A DNA stretch of 64,000 nt from Marinobacter guineae (GTDB lineage Bacteria > Pseudomonadota > Gammaproteobacteria > Pseudomonadales > Oleiphilaceae): positions 111,848-175,847 of the forward strand of contig NZ_KZ319341.1 in NCBI RefSeq assembly GCF_002744735.1. The letters run 5' to 3'. The notes beneath the pieces were generated by a model, which saw nothing but the letters and a program-made list of their open reading frames with translations, was not told the DNA's origin and did not search any database. The position numbers and the translations under genes are program-made. Below, one piece after another: positions 8,612 through 18,007 of this stretch (positions are counted from its first letter, which is position 1; every line of letters begins with the position of its first letter).

Positions 8612-11257
8612 GTGGACCGAAGCGAGCTGGAATCCCGTATCAGCAATGATCCCTCTCCGGTTAAAGCTGCCCGGGAGCTGCTAAAGCAAAGGTATAACGC
8701 CGATGCAGAGGCCTTCAGACAGGGCGCCGATGTTCGCGCCCTTGTCCACTCCAGGGCTGACACGGTCGATACCGTTCTGAGGCTGACCTGGAACCGCTAC
8801 CCCTTTTCCAGCTCACCGGATATCGCCCTGATTGCCGTGGGTGGCTACGGTCGGGGCGAGCTCCACCCCCACTCCGACATTGATCTGTTAATTCTCACCC
8901 GGAACGGCATTGAAGACCGGTGGCACGACGATCTCGGCGCCTTCATTACGCTGCTCTGGGACCTGAGGCTTGATATCGGCCACAGCGTTCGCAGTATCGA
9001 GGAGAGCAAGGCCGCTGCCCGCGAAGACATCACCATACTAACCAATCTGCTTGAGACCAGAACCATTGCGGGGCCGGATGAGCTGCGCATGGAGCTCAGC
9101 GAGCAGGTCTATTCCGATAATGTCAGTACCGATCGCGACTATTTCATTGCCAAGCGTGAAGAGCAGCAACAGCGGCACCAGAAATACGGCGATACCGAGT
9201 ACAACCTCGAACCCAATGTGAAAGGCTCTCCGGGCGCGCTTCGTGATATTCAGACCATTGGCTGGATTACCAAGCGGCATTTCGGCCTCCAGAATATCGC
9301 CGACCTCACCCGTTTCAGCATCCTTACCGAAGAAGAGCACCAGATCCTGTTCCAGGGAGAGACCTTCCTGTGGCAGCTGCGTTACGGTCTCCAGCTTCTG
9401 GCCGACAGGAACGAGAACCGGCTTCTGTTTGATCACCAGCGGGCACTGGCCCAGATGCTTGGCTACAAGGATGAAGGCAAACGCCTTGGTGTTGAGCTGA
9501 TGATGCAGTCCTACTACCGGACCGTTCTCGCCCTCGCCGAGCTGGCCGATGTGATTCTGCAGTATTACGACGAAGCGATACTCGGCAGCGCTTCGGAGGA
9601 TGCGATCCAGCCGATCAACAAGCGCTTCCAGATTCGCAATTACTATATAGAAGCGGTCAACAACCAGGTCTTTGCTTACGCACCTTACGCCATCATGGAA
9701 ATCTTTGTGCTGATGGCGCAGCACCCCGAAATCAAGGGCATTCGGGCCACCACGATTCGCTCCCTGCGCGCACACCGACACCTGATTGATGACGCTTTCC
9801 GTTCCGATCTCGCAGTAACAACACTGTTCATGGAGCTGTTGAGAACCCCCCATGCGCTGGACCAGACCCTGTCCGCCATGAAAAAGTACAGCGTGCTTGG
9901 CCGCTACCTGCCAGAGTTCGGCCAGATCATCGGCCAGATGCAGCACGACCTGTTCCACATTTACACGGTGGATGCCCACACCATGCGGGTGATCCGGAAC
10001 ATGGTCCGGCTCAACGGAACAGAAGCGCAGACAGAGTACCCCCTGGCTTCCCGCCTGATTCACCGGCTGCCAAAACTGGAAACCCTGTACATCGCCGGCA
10101 TTTACCATGACGTCGCCAAGGGCCGGGGCGGCGACCATTCAGAACTGGGCGCCATAGACGCAGAAGCATTCTGCAAACGCCATCACCTCAGTGAGCGGGA
10201 CACCCAGTTGGTTTCCTGGCTGGTTGAAAACCACCTGCTGATGTCCATGACCGCACAGCGCAAGGACATCTCGGACCCGGATATCATCCACGGCTTTGCC
10301 AGGGCGGTGCCAAGCCAGGCGCACCTGGATTACCTGTACGTGCTGACCGTTTGTGATATCAGCGCGACCAATCCCAAGCTCTGGAATACATGGCGCGCAT
10401 CACTCCTGCGCCAGCTCTATATCGAGGCAAAGCGGGCATTGCGGCGCGGAACGGAAACGCCCATCGATCGGCAGGAGTGGGTGCGTGCCACCCAGTCCGA
10501 AGCCAGGGAGATCCTGCACGCCCAGAACATGACCGACGAGCAGATTGATGCCATCTGGGACACCGTGGACGAGGACTACTTCCTTCAGGACTCCACTGTG
10601 GATATCGCCTGGCAAACGGCCGCCATAATCCGCCATGGCGATAATCCCGACCCACTGGTGCTGATTCGCGACACCCGGGGCGGTCCCTCCGAGGGCTATT
10701 CCCAGATCATCATCTACATGAAAGATCGGGTGGCCTTGTTTGCCGCGACCACGGCGGTGCTGGAGCAACTCAATCTGAACATCGTGGATGCCAGGATCAG
10801 CTCCAGCGAAGGCCCCTACTCCATCAGCTCCTACGTGGTGCTGGACGAGAAAGGCCAGCCTCTGGGCACAGACCCTGCCCGTAAAGAACGCACACGCAAG
10901 CGCCTGATTGAGGAACTGGATGACCCCGATGACTACCCGGATATCATTCATCGGCGCACGCCAAGGCAACTAAAACACTTCGCCTTCCCGACGGAAGTGA
11001 CGTTTTCCAACGACACCATCAACCAGCGAACGGTGATGGAAGTGGTCACCCCGGACCGCCCCGGCCTTCTGGCACGAGTTGGACAGGTGTTGCTGGAGCA
11101 TCGCGTTCGCCTGAGTAACGCCAAGATTGCCACCCTGGGGGAGCGGGTTGAGGACGTTTTCTTCGTTACCGACGAGCACGGCGAACCTATCCGGGATCCA
11201 GCTGTGTGCCAGGCCCTGCAGCAAGATCTCTGTAAAATGCTGGACGATATTCAATGA
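8612..11257 (+). CDS. glnD: Bifunctional PII uridylyltransferase / uridylyl-removing enzyme
   Basis: Glutamine sensor of the nitrogen cascade: it uridylylates PII (GlnB/GlnK) when glutamine is low and removes UMP when it is high. Domains in order are the nucleotidyltransferase with GGYGRGELHPHSDID (residues 77-91), a GlnD-specific linker, an HD hydrolase domain with H499-D500 in the GIYHDVAKGRGGDH motif, and two C-terminal ACT domains (about 710-790 and 815-881, the latter with DRPGLLARVGQVLLEH). The length of 881 aa is normal. GTG start immediately after the map stop; the last 4 bases overlap dapC (ATGA), so translation is likely coupled. Confidence 0.96.
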   Translation: MDRSELESRISNDPSPVKAARELLKQRYNADAEAFRQGADVRALVHSRADTVDTVLRLTWNRYPFSSSPDIALIAVGGYGRGELHPHSDIDLLILTRNGIEDRWHDDLGAFITLLWDLRLDIGHSVRSIEESKAAAREDITILTNLLETRTIAGPDELRMELSEQVYSDNVSTDRDYFIAKREEQQQRHQKYGDTEYNLEPNVKGSPGALRDIQTIGWITKRHFGLQNIADLTRFSILTEEEHQILFQGETFLWQLRYGLQLLADRNENRLLFDHQRALAQMLGYKDEGKRLGVELMMQSYYRTVLALAELADVILQYYDEAILGSASEDAIQPINKRFQIRNYYIEAVNNQVFAYAPYAIMEIFVLMAQHPEIKGIRATTIRSLRAHRHLIDDAFRSDLAVTTLFMELLRTPHALDQTLSAMKKYSVLGRYLPEFGQIIGQMQHDLFHIYTVDAHTMRVIRNMVRLNGTEAQTEYPLASRLIHRLPKLETLYIAGIYHDVAKGRGGDHSELGAIDAEAFCKRHHLSERDTQLVSWLVENHLLMSMTAQRKDISDPDIIHGFARAVPSQAHLDYLYVLTVCDISATNPKLWNTWRASLLRQLYIEAKRALRRGTETPIDRQEWVRATQSEAREILHAQNMTDEQIDAIWDTVDEDYFLQDSTVDIAWQTAAIIRHGDNPDPLVLIRDTRGGPSEGYSQIIIYMKDRVALFAATTAVLEQLNLNIVDARISSSEGPYSISSYVVLDEKGQPLGTDPARKERTRKRLIEELDDPDDYPDIIHRRTPRQLKHFAFPTEVTFSNDTINQRTVMEVVTPDRPGLLARVGQVLLEHRVRLSNAKIATLGERVEDVFFVTDEHGEPIRDPAVCQALQQDLCKMLDDIQ

Positions 11258-12450
11258 ATCCGAATCTGGACAGACTTCATCCCTATCCGTTTGAAAAACT
11301 GGCAAAGCTTAAAGCCGGCATTGCCGTGCCCGACCATCTCCGGCCAATCTCACTGGGCATAGGTGAGCCGAAGCATCCGTCTCCGGACTTCGTGAAGCAC
11401 GTCATCGCGCACAACCTGGACAAGCTCGCCAATTACCCAACCACCCGGGGAACAGATGAACTCCGTGAGGCGATCAGCCAGTGGGCCACCCGACGCTTTG
11501 ACCTGACGCCCGGCACTCTCAGCCCGGCCCGCCATATTGTGCCGGTGAACGGAACCCGCGAAGCCATCTTCTCTCTGGTTCAGGCCGTGGTGGATGCCAG
11601 CAAGCCGGCTACCGTGGTAAGCCCGAACCCGTTTTACCAGGTGTACGAGGGAGCCGCGTTCCTGGCGGGTGCCACACCCGTGTACCTGCCTTGCGACGCC
11701 TCCAACGGTTTTATTCCGGATTTTGAGTCGGTGCCAGAATCTACCTGGCTGGACTGCCAGGTTCTTTTCCTGTGCTCGCCGGGTAACCCGAGTGGTGCGG
11801 TGATTCCCAGAGAAACGCTGGCAAAGGTGATTGCCCTTGCCGACAGGTATGAATTTATTGTCGCCTCCGACGAGTGCTATTCCGAGCTGTATCCCGACGA
11901 AGGCAATCCTCCGGAAGGTCTTTTGCAGACCTGCGCCGCCATCGGTCGAGATGACTACGCCAGGTGCGTGGTGTTCCATAGTCTGTCCAAGCGCAGCAAC
12001 TTGCCAGGGCTTCGTTCGGGGTTCGTGGCCGGTGACGCTCGCATTCTGGAGGGCTACCTGAAATACCGGACCTATCACGGTTGCGCCATGCCCATCCATA
12101 ATCAACTGGCCAGCATCGCTGCCTGGAACGATGAGGACCACGTGCGGGAGAACCGTGCAGCCTACCGCGCCAAGTTTGAGGCCGTGGTTCCGATCCTGCG
12201 AGAAGTGATGGATGTGGATTTCCCGGACGCCGGGTTCTATTTATGGCCATTCACGCCAATGGATGATGAAACCTTCGCCCGGGAGCTTTCCGCTCAGCAG
12301 AATGTGCACGTGCTGCCGGGCCGGTACCTGTCGCGGACGGTAGACGGTCATAATCCCGGACAGAACAGGGTACGGATGGCCCTCGTCGCGCCGCTGGAGG
12401 AGTGTGTTGAGGCAGCTCGACGAATTGTTGAGTTTGTTAAACAGAACTGA
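11254..12450 (+). CDS. dapC: Succinyldiaminopimelate transaminase
   Basis: PLP-dependent class I/II aminotransferase that converts N-succinyl-2-amino-6-ketopimelate to N-succinyl-L,L-DAP in lysine and peptidoglycan synthesis. It begins [19 protein letters not shown], typical of the DapC group. It has the substrate-binding [12 protein letters not shown], the [10 protein letters not shown] motif, the SDECYSELY segment and the PLP lysine in [16 protein letters not shown]. 398 aa. Overlaps glnD by 4 bases. Specificity is supported by the neighbours dapD and dapE, which act just before and after it. Confidence 0.92.
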   Translation: MNPNLDRLHPYPFEKLAKLKAGIAVPDHLRPISLGIGEPKHPSPDFVKHVIAHNLDKLANYPTTRGTDELREAISQWATRRFDLTPGTLSPARHIVPVNGTREAIFSLVQAVVDASKPATVVSPNPFYQVYEGAAFLAGATPVYLPCDASNGFIPDFESVPESTWLDCQVLFLCSPGNPSGAVIPRETLAKVIALADRYEFIVASDECYSELYPDEGNPPEGLLQTCAAIGRDDYARCVVFHSLSKRSNLPGLRSGFVAGDARILEGYLKYRTYHGCAMPIHNQLASIAAWNDEDHVRENRAAYRAKFEAVVPILREVMDVDFPDAGFYLWPFTPMDDETFARELSAQQNVHVLPGRYLSRTVDGHNPGQNRVRMALVAPLEECVEAARRIVEFVKQN

Positions 12451-12478
12451 GTGTCCGTGGCCAAAAGGCTTTAGAACC

Positions 12479-12820
12479 ATGAAACTATATGGCATCAAGA
12501 ACTGCGATACGGTCAAAAAAGCCCGGAAGTGGCTGGATGAAAACGGAATCGACTACGAGTTCCACGATTTCAAGAAAGACGGACTGAACAACGAGCTGCT
12601 GTCCCGCTGGGAACAGGCGGTTGGCTGGGAAACCCTGCTGAACCGCCGCGGAACCACCTGGCGCAAACTTCCCGAAGAGGTTCGTGGTACCATTAGCGCC
12701 CAGAGCGCCCACGAGATCATGCTGGAGAATCCATCCATCATTAAGCGCCCGGTCGTCGAACGAGTCGGGAATGTATCCGTGGGATTTAATGCAGACGAAT
12801 GGGCTGCGTGGCTATCCTGA
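12479..12820 (+). CDS. ArsC/Spx-family thioredoxin-fold reductase (YffB-like)
   Basis: A 113-aa protein of the arsenate-reductase-like family, starting [21 protein letters not shown]. It has a single Cys in the NCDT motif and the family helix [15 protein letters not shown], followed by a [10 protein letters not shown] segment. The E. coli homologue YffB binds glutathione and is not a proven arsenate reductase. The gene sits between dapC and dapD as in Pseudomonas. The start at 12479 lies just after the dapC stop; an upstream in-frame ATG inside dapC would add 25 residues unlike the family. True substrate unknown. Confidence 0.85.
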   Translation: MKLYGIKNCDTVKKARKWLDENGIDYEFHDFKKDGLNNELLSRWEQAVGWETLLNRRGTTWRKLPEEVRGTISAQSAHEIMLENPSIIKRPVVERVGNVSVGFNADEWAAWLS

Positions 12821-12855
12821 ATTCCAGGTCCAACCCAATTTCAAAATTTAACTCC

Positions 12856-12885
12856 GGGGCCAGAACAACGCTTTCGTCTGACCCC
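12856..12885. repeat. REP-like hairpin repeat, copy 1 (upstream of dapD)
   Basis: Imperfect inverted repeat with outer arms GGGGCCAGA and TCTGACCCC; 10 of 13 positions pair around a short loop. The sequence after the core (CCATATTCAG) resembles that after copy 2 (CCGTTTTCAG), so the two are homologous. It lies in the gap before dapD and looks like a REP/RAYT-type palindrome rather than a terminator, since no U-run follows. Confidence 0.6.
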
Positions 12886-12911
12886 ATATTCAGAACAGGA
12901 GCAACCACCTG

Positions 12912-13940
12912 ATGAGTTTTGCATTCGGTATCGGTATCGGCACCCAGAACAACCAGGGCGAGTGGCTGGAAGTCTTTTACCAGCAGCCGGTCATCACACC
13001 TGACAACACCCTCATGGAAGTCATTCGCAATGCGATGGACTATCAGGGTGGCAACCAGGCAATGAGCGCCACTGCCGAACAACTCAGCCAGCTTGCCAAC
13101 GCTCTGCGCCAGGTTGGTGAGATCGACCAGGCGGCCCTGGCGGAAAAAGCTGCCAACAGCAAACGCCCGGTGGCGGTCACTATCCTGGAAACTGATGACG
13201 CCGCCTCAAGCACTCCTGAGGTTTACCTGAAGCTGCACCTGATCTCCCATCGCCTGGCAAAACCTCACGGTCTGAAGCTTGAGGGCATTTTCGGCCTGCT
13301 GCCGAACCTGGCGTGGACCAACGAAGGCGCTATTGATCTGAATGAGCTGCCAGAGCGCCAGCTCCAGGCTCGACTGGAAGGCCGCACCCTGGAAGTGAAA
13401 TCGGTGGACAAGTTCCCGCAAATGACCGACTACGTGGTACCTGCAGGTGTGCGTATTGCCGATACTGCCCGTGTCCGCCTCGGCGCCTACGTGGGTGAAG
13501 GCACCACGGTCATGCATGAAGGCTTCATCAACTTCAACGCCGGTACCGAAGGCACCAGCATGATTGAAGGCCGTATTTCTGCCGGCGTTATGGTTGGCAA
13601 GGGCTCGGACCTGGGCGGCGGCTGCTCCACCATGGGCACCCTGTCCGGCGGCGGTAACATTGTCATTGCCGTTGGCGAGAACTGCCTGATTGGCGCCAAC
13701 GCCGGTATCGGCATCCCGCTGGGAGACCGCTGCAAGGTTGAAGCTGGCCTGTACATTACCGCAGGCACCAAGGTTGCCCTGCTGGACGATAACAACGAGC
13801 TGGTAGAAGTGATCAAGGCCCGGGACCTGGCCAACCAGGCAGACCTGCTGTTCCGTCGTAACAGCCAGACCGGCGCGGTGGAGTGCAAAACCAACAAGTC
13901 CGCGATCGAGCTGAATGAAGAGCTGCATGCAAACAACTGA
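12912..13940 (+). CDS. dapD: 2,3,4,5-tetrahydropyridine-2,6-dicarboxylate N-succinyltransferase
   Basis: Succinylates tetrahydrodipicolinate using succinyl-CoA, committing carbon to the succinylase branch of DAP/lysine synthesis. At 342 aa it is the longer pseudomonad/actinobacterial-type DapD rather than the roughly 274-aa enterobacterial form. The C-terminal half is a left-handed beta-helix of hexapeptide repeats ([20 protein letters not shown], then [22 protein letters not shown] and [15 protein letters not shown]). AGGAG lies 11 bases before the ATG. dapE starts inside its last codons. Confidence 0.94.
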   Translation: MSFAFGIGIGTQNNQGEWLEVFYQQPVITPDNTLMEVIRNAMDYQGGNQAMSATAEQLSQLANALRQVGEIDQAALAEKAANSKRPVAVTILETDDAASSTPEVYLKLHLISHRLAKPHGLKLEGIFGLLPNLAWTNEGAIDLNELPERQLQARLEGRTLEVKSVDKFPQMTDYVVPAGVRIADTARVRLGAYVGEGTTVMHEGFINFNAGTEGTSMIEGRISAGVMVGKGSDLGGGCSTMGTLSGGGNIVIAVGENCLIGANAGIGIPLGDRCKVEAGLYITAGTKVALLDDNNELVEVIKARDLANQADLLFRRNSQTGAVECKTNKSAIELNEELHANN

Positions 13941-15063
13941 TTCTCCGACACTGGATCTTGCCATTGATCTGATCAGCCGGCGATCCGTCACTCCAGACGA
14001 TGCCGGCTGCCAGGAACTGATGATGTCGCGCCTGGCGCCCCTTGGCTTTGCCGGGGACCATTTGCGCTTTGGCGATACCGATAACCTCTGGGCCCGCAAG
14101 GGCTCGGAAGATCCGGTTCTGGCCTTCGCCGGGCATACCGACGTGGTCCCTACCGGGCCGGAAAAAAACTGGGCCCACCCGCCCTTCGATCCGGTGATCA
14201 AGAACGGTTACCTGTACGGCCGGGGCGCTGCTGATATGAAGGGCAGTCTCGCTGCTTTCATCACAGCTTGTGAGCGATTTGTAGCGAAATACCCGGACCA
14301 TCGTGGCTCCATCGCCCTGCTGATCACCAGTGATGAAGAAGGCCCTGCGCAACATGGCACTGTCAAAGTTGTGGAAACCCTGGAAGCCAGGAACGAGAAG
14401 ATCGACTGGTGCCTGATTGGCGAACCGTCCAGCACGAACGCGGTGGGGGACGTGATCAAGAACGGGCGGCGGGGCTCTCTCCATGGGTACCTTACGGTTC
14501 ACGGCGTGCAGGGCCACGTGGCTTATCCGCACATGGCCGAGAACCCGGTGCATTCGGTGGCCCCGGCCCTGGATGCACTGGCGAACGAGTTCTGGGATAA
14601 CGGCAACGATTTCTTCCCGCCGACCACCTTCCAGATCACCAAGGTGGAAGCCGGTACCGGCAGCAACATCATTCCCGGTGAGTGTCTGGTGCACTTCAAC
14701 TTCCGCTACTGCACCGAAAATACTGCAGAGAGTCTGGAAGAACGGGTAGTGGCTATTCTGGACCGCCACAACCTGAAGTACGATCTCCAGTGGCACCTTA
14801 GCGGGCGACCCTTCCTGACCGACAAGGGCGCACTGGTGTCCGCCAGCCAGGATGCCATTCGTTCGGTTACCGGTCGGGAAACCGAGCTTTCGACCTCAGG
14901 CGGCACCTCAGATGGCCGATTCATTGCACCGACCGGCGCACAGGTAGTCGAGCTTGGCCCGATCAACGCCACCATCCACAAGGTCGATGAGTGTGTGAAA
15001 GCCGAGGATCTGGACACGCTGTCAGAGATTTACGAGCAGATTCTGATCGAGCTGCTGGCATAA
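13927..15063 (+). CDS. dapE: Succinyl-diaminopimelate desuccinylase
   Basis: Di-zinc M20 hydrolase that releases succinate from N-succinyl-L,L-DAP. Metal and catalytic positions match the family: H70 and D72 in [13 protein letters not shown]103 in [10 protein letters not shown]137/E138 in [11 protein letters not shown], and a late His in [10 protein letters not shown]. Starting at 13927 (MQTTD) gives 378 aa, like the E. coli enzyme, with GAAGAG upstream; an ATG at 13915 would add four residues. Overlaps the end of dapD by 14 bases, so coupled translation is likely. Confidence 0.94.
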   Translation: MQTTDSPTLDLAIDLISRRSVTPDDAGCQELMMSRLAPLGFAGDHLRFGDTDNLWARKGSEDPVLAFAGHTDVVPTGPEKNWAHPPFDPVIKNGYLYGRGAADMKGSLAAFITACERFVAKYPDHRGSIALLITSDEEGPAQHGTVKVVETLEARNEKIDWCLIGEPSSTNAVGDVIKNGRRGSLHGYLTVHGVQGHVAYPHMAENPVHSVAPALDALANEFWDNGNDFFPPTTFQITKVEAGTGSNIIPGECLVHFNFRYCTENTAESLEERVVAILDRHNLKYDLQWHLSGRPFLTDKGALVSASQDAIRSVTGRETELSTSGGTSDGRFIAPTGAQVVELGPINATIHKVDECVKAEDLDTLSEIYEQILIELLA

Positions 15064-15074
15064 ACCGCAAACTT

Positions 15075-15103
15075 GGGGTCAGATGAAAGCTTCGTCTGAC
15101 CCC
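15075..15103. repeat. REP-like hairpin repeat, copy 2 (downstream of dapE)
   Basis: Arms GGGGTCAGATGAA and TTCGTCTGACCCC pair over 13 positions (12 Watson-Crick plus one G-T) around an AGC loop. It is the stronger copy of the repeat at 12856-12885. It fills the short gap between the convergent dapE and slyX genes and may also limit read-through, although it lacks a U-run. Confidence 0.65.
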
Positions 15104-15107
15104 GTTT

Positions 15108-15326
15108 TCAGTAGTGAGGCGGTGGGGATTCGTCCTGTTCGGATTTTATATCGGACGGGGATACATCCTTCAGTTGTTTGTGCAACAAGCGCTTGGCCTC
15201 CCACAACTCCCGAATGTCCATTTCCTGCTTCGCCACCTGCTCGCTCAGAGTGTTGATAACATCATCCTGAAACGCCAGCCGTGTTTCCAGCTCGTCCAGT
15301 CGGGATTCCAGATCGTTCTCGCTCAT
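15108..15326 (-). CDS. slyX: SlyX family protein
   Basis: A 72-aa coiled-coil protein of unknown molecular role, named from the E. coli slyX gene near slyD. It shows the family pattern throughout: LESRLDELETRLAFQDDVINTL, a middle heptad helix, and the conserved ending SPPPHY. Convergent with dapE. Initiation is at 15326 with GGGGAG somewhat far upstream. Confidence 0.9.
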   Translation of the reverse strand: MSENDLESRLDELETRLAFQDDVINTLSEQVAKQEMDIRELWEAKRLLHKQLKDVSPSDIKSEQDESPPPHY

Positions 15327-15549
15327 TGGGTATTGGTACTCCCCTGGGTGGATCTCTGAAGAATGTTATTGATGACACTGCTTACCCCGTTGCTTGGTCA
15401 GCGCTTGGAATAATCTGGTATCATGCCGCCTTTGCCCGCCAGCACTCCCGTTTTCCGGGGAACTGGCGGTTTTCACCGGCCGGATGCCCGATTTTACCCG
15501 ATATCCGGTTTTTATCGTTAGCGTTACAAGAATGGAGAAATTTTACTCA

Positions 15550-16083
15550 ATGCGTAATCCATCCAAAGCGATCCTTGTTGCTCTCCTGATCGCCATTCCC
15601 GCACCGTTGGTACTTGCCCTGTTGCTGTCACTCACCCCCGAGCCACTTCGCCTCATTGCCGTTGGCGAATTTGTAGAAGCACTGGGAAGCACTCGTGGCA
15701 TCGCCGCTTACCTTATTGCCCTGGTTCTTTTCGGTATTGCGGGCTTCCTGGCCATTGCGTTCTCAGCCAGGCAACCGGTCAGCCAGCGCAGCACTTCCCA
15801 GCCTGACAACCGTGCACCGAGCCAGCACTACGATGAGGACGAAGACGACGGCTACGACGAAAACAGCCCTGAGGGTAACGAAGAAGGTACCGTCAAGTGG
15901 TTCAACGTCAAGAAAGGCTTTGGCTTTATCGTGCGTGACAGTGGCGATGAGGTTTTCGTTCACTTCCGTGCCATCCGTGGCCGCGGCCGCCGGGTTCTTC
16001 GCCAGGGGCAGCTGGTTCGCTTTAATGTTGTGGAAGCCGACAAGGGGCTGCAAGCCGATAACGTTTCCATCCTGAGCGACTGA
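15550..16083 (+). CDS. Membrane-anchored cold-shock-domain protein
   Basis: A 177-aa protein with two predicted membrane helices (about residues 8-28 and 50-72), a low-complexity acidic linker rich in Asp and Glu (about 93-112) and a C-terminal cold-shock domain (113-175). The domain keeps both RNA-binding motifs: RNP1 KGFGFI at 122-127 and RNP2 VFVHF at 135-139. The start at 15550 is chosen because GGAGAAA lies just upstream; an ATG six codons earlier is possible. Soluble Csp proteins are about 70 aa, so tethering to the membrane is unusual and suggests single-stranded nucleic acid binding at the inner membrane. Its function is not known to me. Confidence 0.85.
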   Translation: MRNPSKAILVALLIAIPAPLVLALLLSLTPEPLRLIAVGEFVEALGSTRGIAAYLIALVLFGIAGFLAIAFSARQPVSQRSTSQPDNRAPSQHYDEDEDDGYDENSPEGNEEGTVKWFNVKKGFGFIVRDSGDEVFVHFRAIRGRGRRVLRQGQLVRFNVVEADKGLQADNVSILSD

Positions 16084-16102
16084 ATCACAGTCCACTGAAA
16101 AC

Positions 16103-16130
16103 AAAGAGGCAGCCCCCGGGCTGCCTCTTT
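16103..16130. terminator. Bidirectional rho-independent terminator
   Basis: Arms AAAGAGGCAGCC and GGCTGCCTCTTT form a perfect 12-bp stem with a 4-base CCCG loop, with T or A runs at both ends. It separates the convergent cold-shock gene (plus) and the small minus-strand gene ending at 16130. Confidence 0.85.
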
Positions 16131-16519
16131 CAGTTCCAGACGACCTGTTGCTCACCCCGGTGGTCCAGGCGCCACCACTTTTCTGCCTCAACCGGCTCGC
16201 CTTCCTTCCAGTCTCCCGGGCTGCAACGGATCTCGGTATCCATGGCGCGCCAGGCGCTGCGGGCGCAGTCCAGATCGCTGCTCCAGGGCAAACGCTCACC
16301 CTCAATGACCAATGACGTAAAACGCTTTCCGAAAGCCCCCGGATACAGGGCTATCCGAAGCGACTCGCCCTGATAACGGGCTGAACCGTTGACCACCCCT
16401 GAAACCTCATTGTCGTCAAGTTTCAATTCGTCGAGGTGGCTCTCAAGCCATCCCGAAACCGCACCTGATTTCAGATCACGAATATAAATTTCCAGATCCT
16501 GCACCCGCTGAATCTCCAT
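16130..16519 (-). CDS. Hypothetical protein, partner of the Clp-N/P-loop gene
   Basis: A 129-aa soluble protein starting MEIQRVQDLEIYIRDL. It has no signal peptide or membrane segment, is rich in Trp and Glu towards the C-terminus, and ends in HRGEQQVVWN. I do not recognise a family. It overlaps the upstream Clp-N-like gene by 44 bases in a different frame, so the two are almost certainly translated together. It may act with that protein, but nothing in the sequence gives a function. Confidence 0.65.
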   Translation of the reverse strand: MEIQRVQDLEIYIRDLKSGAVSGWLESHLDELKLDDNEVSGVVNGSARYQGESLRIALYPGAFGKRFTSLVIEGERLPWSSDLDCARSAWRAMDTEIRCSPGDWKEGEPVEAEKWWRLDHRGEQQVVWN

Positions 16520-17900
16520 CCTGCTGCTCACAATGCAGCACATAGTGAACCGGGCCGCGTCGTGCTGCAACCCAGCGTTCCAGTTCCTGCCGCAAATCCT
16601 CAATACCGAGCTGACGGAGCGTGCCCGCCGCCTTGCGCTCATGCCAGGCCACTTCTGCGGCCACACGCTGGAGCTGGATTTCAGCCAGCGAGGTCTCGAT
16701 GTCTTCAACCGATTCCTTCCTCGCCAAAGCTACCAGAGACTGGCGCCGCAGGGTATCTGCCTGCCCAGCAAGCGCTACCGAATCTGTCGGCCCTCTGCGA
16801 GCAAACAGGTTCAGCCGGGCGGCGGCCCGCTCGAGCCACTGCAACATTCCACCCGGCGTGCTGACACAACGGCTGCGCCGGGAAGAGACGAAGCGGATCA
16901 CTGTCCCGGGAATCTGCACATTCCACTGTTTTTCGATGGCTGCCTGATGGGCGATAAGAATCGCCTGGCGCTGAACCACGCTTGAAACCGGCATATCGAA
17001 GGTGTCCAGAGTTCGGCCAAGGCGATGCTGCAGCATCGGCACTCCATGGCCAATGCCAGATGCATCCGGACCAAGTAGCAGGATCGGGCCTTCCCAGTGA
17101 AGAACCAGGGCGGACGCCAGGGCATCGGGCAATGCCATCAAGGCGACCAGGTCAGCGGGAGAGATGTTGTCGAGCACCAGAACCGGCCAGCGGGGGCGAT
17201 CGTCCGGGGAATCTCCATTGCCCACTCGCTCCGGAAGCACCGGCAAATCACTGGCCATGATCTCCGCTTCGCGCCTCAGGTCCAGCTCGACGTAATCCTG
17301 TTCCATAGCAGACAGCAGCGATTGCAGCCACGAGGTCTTTCCGGAACCCCGCTCGCCACGCACCCAGACCAAAGCTGAGGGCGAAGCTTCCAGGCTGACC
17401 GCCACATCTTCAGAAAGCTCAGTCCACGAGGAATCAGTAACCACCACCGGCGCTCTCTGAAGGTCATCAATGGGTGGAGGGCCCCCATCCTCAGCCTGGT
17501 CTGGCCACCGGGCGACCAGCTCCAGGACTGCCACATAAGCCTTTTCCTGCAGCCGCTCTGTGTGGCGAACCAGGGTTTCCAGCAATTGAGTCCACCCCAG
17601 CCAGGGTGACTGGCTGACCTCCCGGGCCGTTGCAAACCAGTAAATGAGCTGGGACGATAACTGGCCCTCGCCACCAACTTCGGTCACGATGGGTTGCTCA
17701 CACTGAATGGTGCGGATGAATTCGTCCATATCCACCCCGCAGCCCCGCAGAAAGCGGGCTATTGCCGGGCCGGAATCGAGAAGGGCGAGCAGATAATCTT
17801 CAACAGTAACCACCGAGCCGCCGCGATGTTCAACGCTGTCACGGGCTCGTACTAACGCTGTCTGGCACTCGGGATCCAGGCATCCTTGCCAATCTTCCAT
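16476..17900 (-). CDS. Clp-N-like domain protein with a single degenerate P-loop ATPase domain
   Basis: 474-aa protein. Residues about 1-140 resemble the double helical repeat of the ClpA/ClpB N-terminal adaptor-binding domain (TALVRARDSVEHRGGSVVTV, then a second repeat around QLIYWFATAREVSQSPWLGW). A Walker A motif GERGSGKT follows at residues 182-189 and a Walker-B-like VLVLDN at 240-245, where the usual second acidic residue is Asn. There is no second AAA+ module and no ClpP-binding loop. The C-terminal third is a long Arg/Glu/Ala-rich helix, probably coiled coil. GGAG 7 bases before the ATG supports 17900. I cannot name it; it is probably a stand-alone Clp-like adaptor or ATPase. Confidence 0.75.
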   Translation of the reverse strand: MEDWQGCLDPECQTALVRARDSVEHRGGSVVTVEDYLLALLDSGPAIARFLRGCGVDMDEFIRTIQCEQPIVTEVGGEGQLSSQLIYWFATAREVSQSPWLGWTQLLETLVRHTERLQEKAYVAVLELVARWPDQAEDGGPPPIDDLQRAPVVVTDSSWTELSEDVAVSLEASPSALVWVRGERGSGKTSWLQSLLSAMEQDYVELDLRREAEIMASDLPVLPERVGNGDSPDDRPRWPVLVLDNISPADLVALMALPDALASALVLHWEGPILLLGPDASGIGHGVPMLQHRLGRTLDTFDMPVSSVVQRQAILIAHQAAIEKQWNVQIPGTVIRFVSSRRSRCVSTPGGMLQWLERAAARLNLFARRGPTDSVALAGQADTLRRQSLVALARKESVEDIETSLAEIQLQRVAAEVAWHERKAAGTLRQLGIEDLRQELERWVAARRGPVHYVLHCEQQDGDSAGAGSGNLYS

Positions 17901-17950
17901 CAAACTTCTCCATGTTCTTGACGCATCATCCTGATGCAAAAGCTGTTTTG

Positions 17951-17990
17951 CGGGTCGCTATAATAACATTTCCAGGCGATTAGCGACCCG
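17951..17990. repeat. 10-bp inverted repeat upstream of the Clp-N-like gene
   Basis: CGGGTCGCTA (17951-17960) and TAGCGACCCG (17981-17990) are perfect reverse complements separated by 20 bases that contain AT-rich, promoter-like sequence. It lies about 50 bases before the leftward gene at 17900 and just after the end of the glyoxalase gene. It could be a looping operator around that gene's promoter, or a terminator-like structure for the glyoxalase gene. Confidence 0.5.
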
Positions 17991-18007
17991 TAACGGGTTC
18001 TCACCCC

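Noticed and set aside
9038..10138. 366-codon open frame on the minus strand
   Set aside because: Lies entirely within glnD on the opposite strand; no recognisable domain.
13813..14796. 327-codon open frame on the minus strand
   Set aside because: Antisense to dapD/dapE, both with intact active-site motifs.
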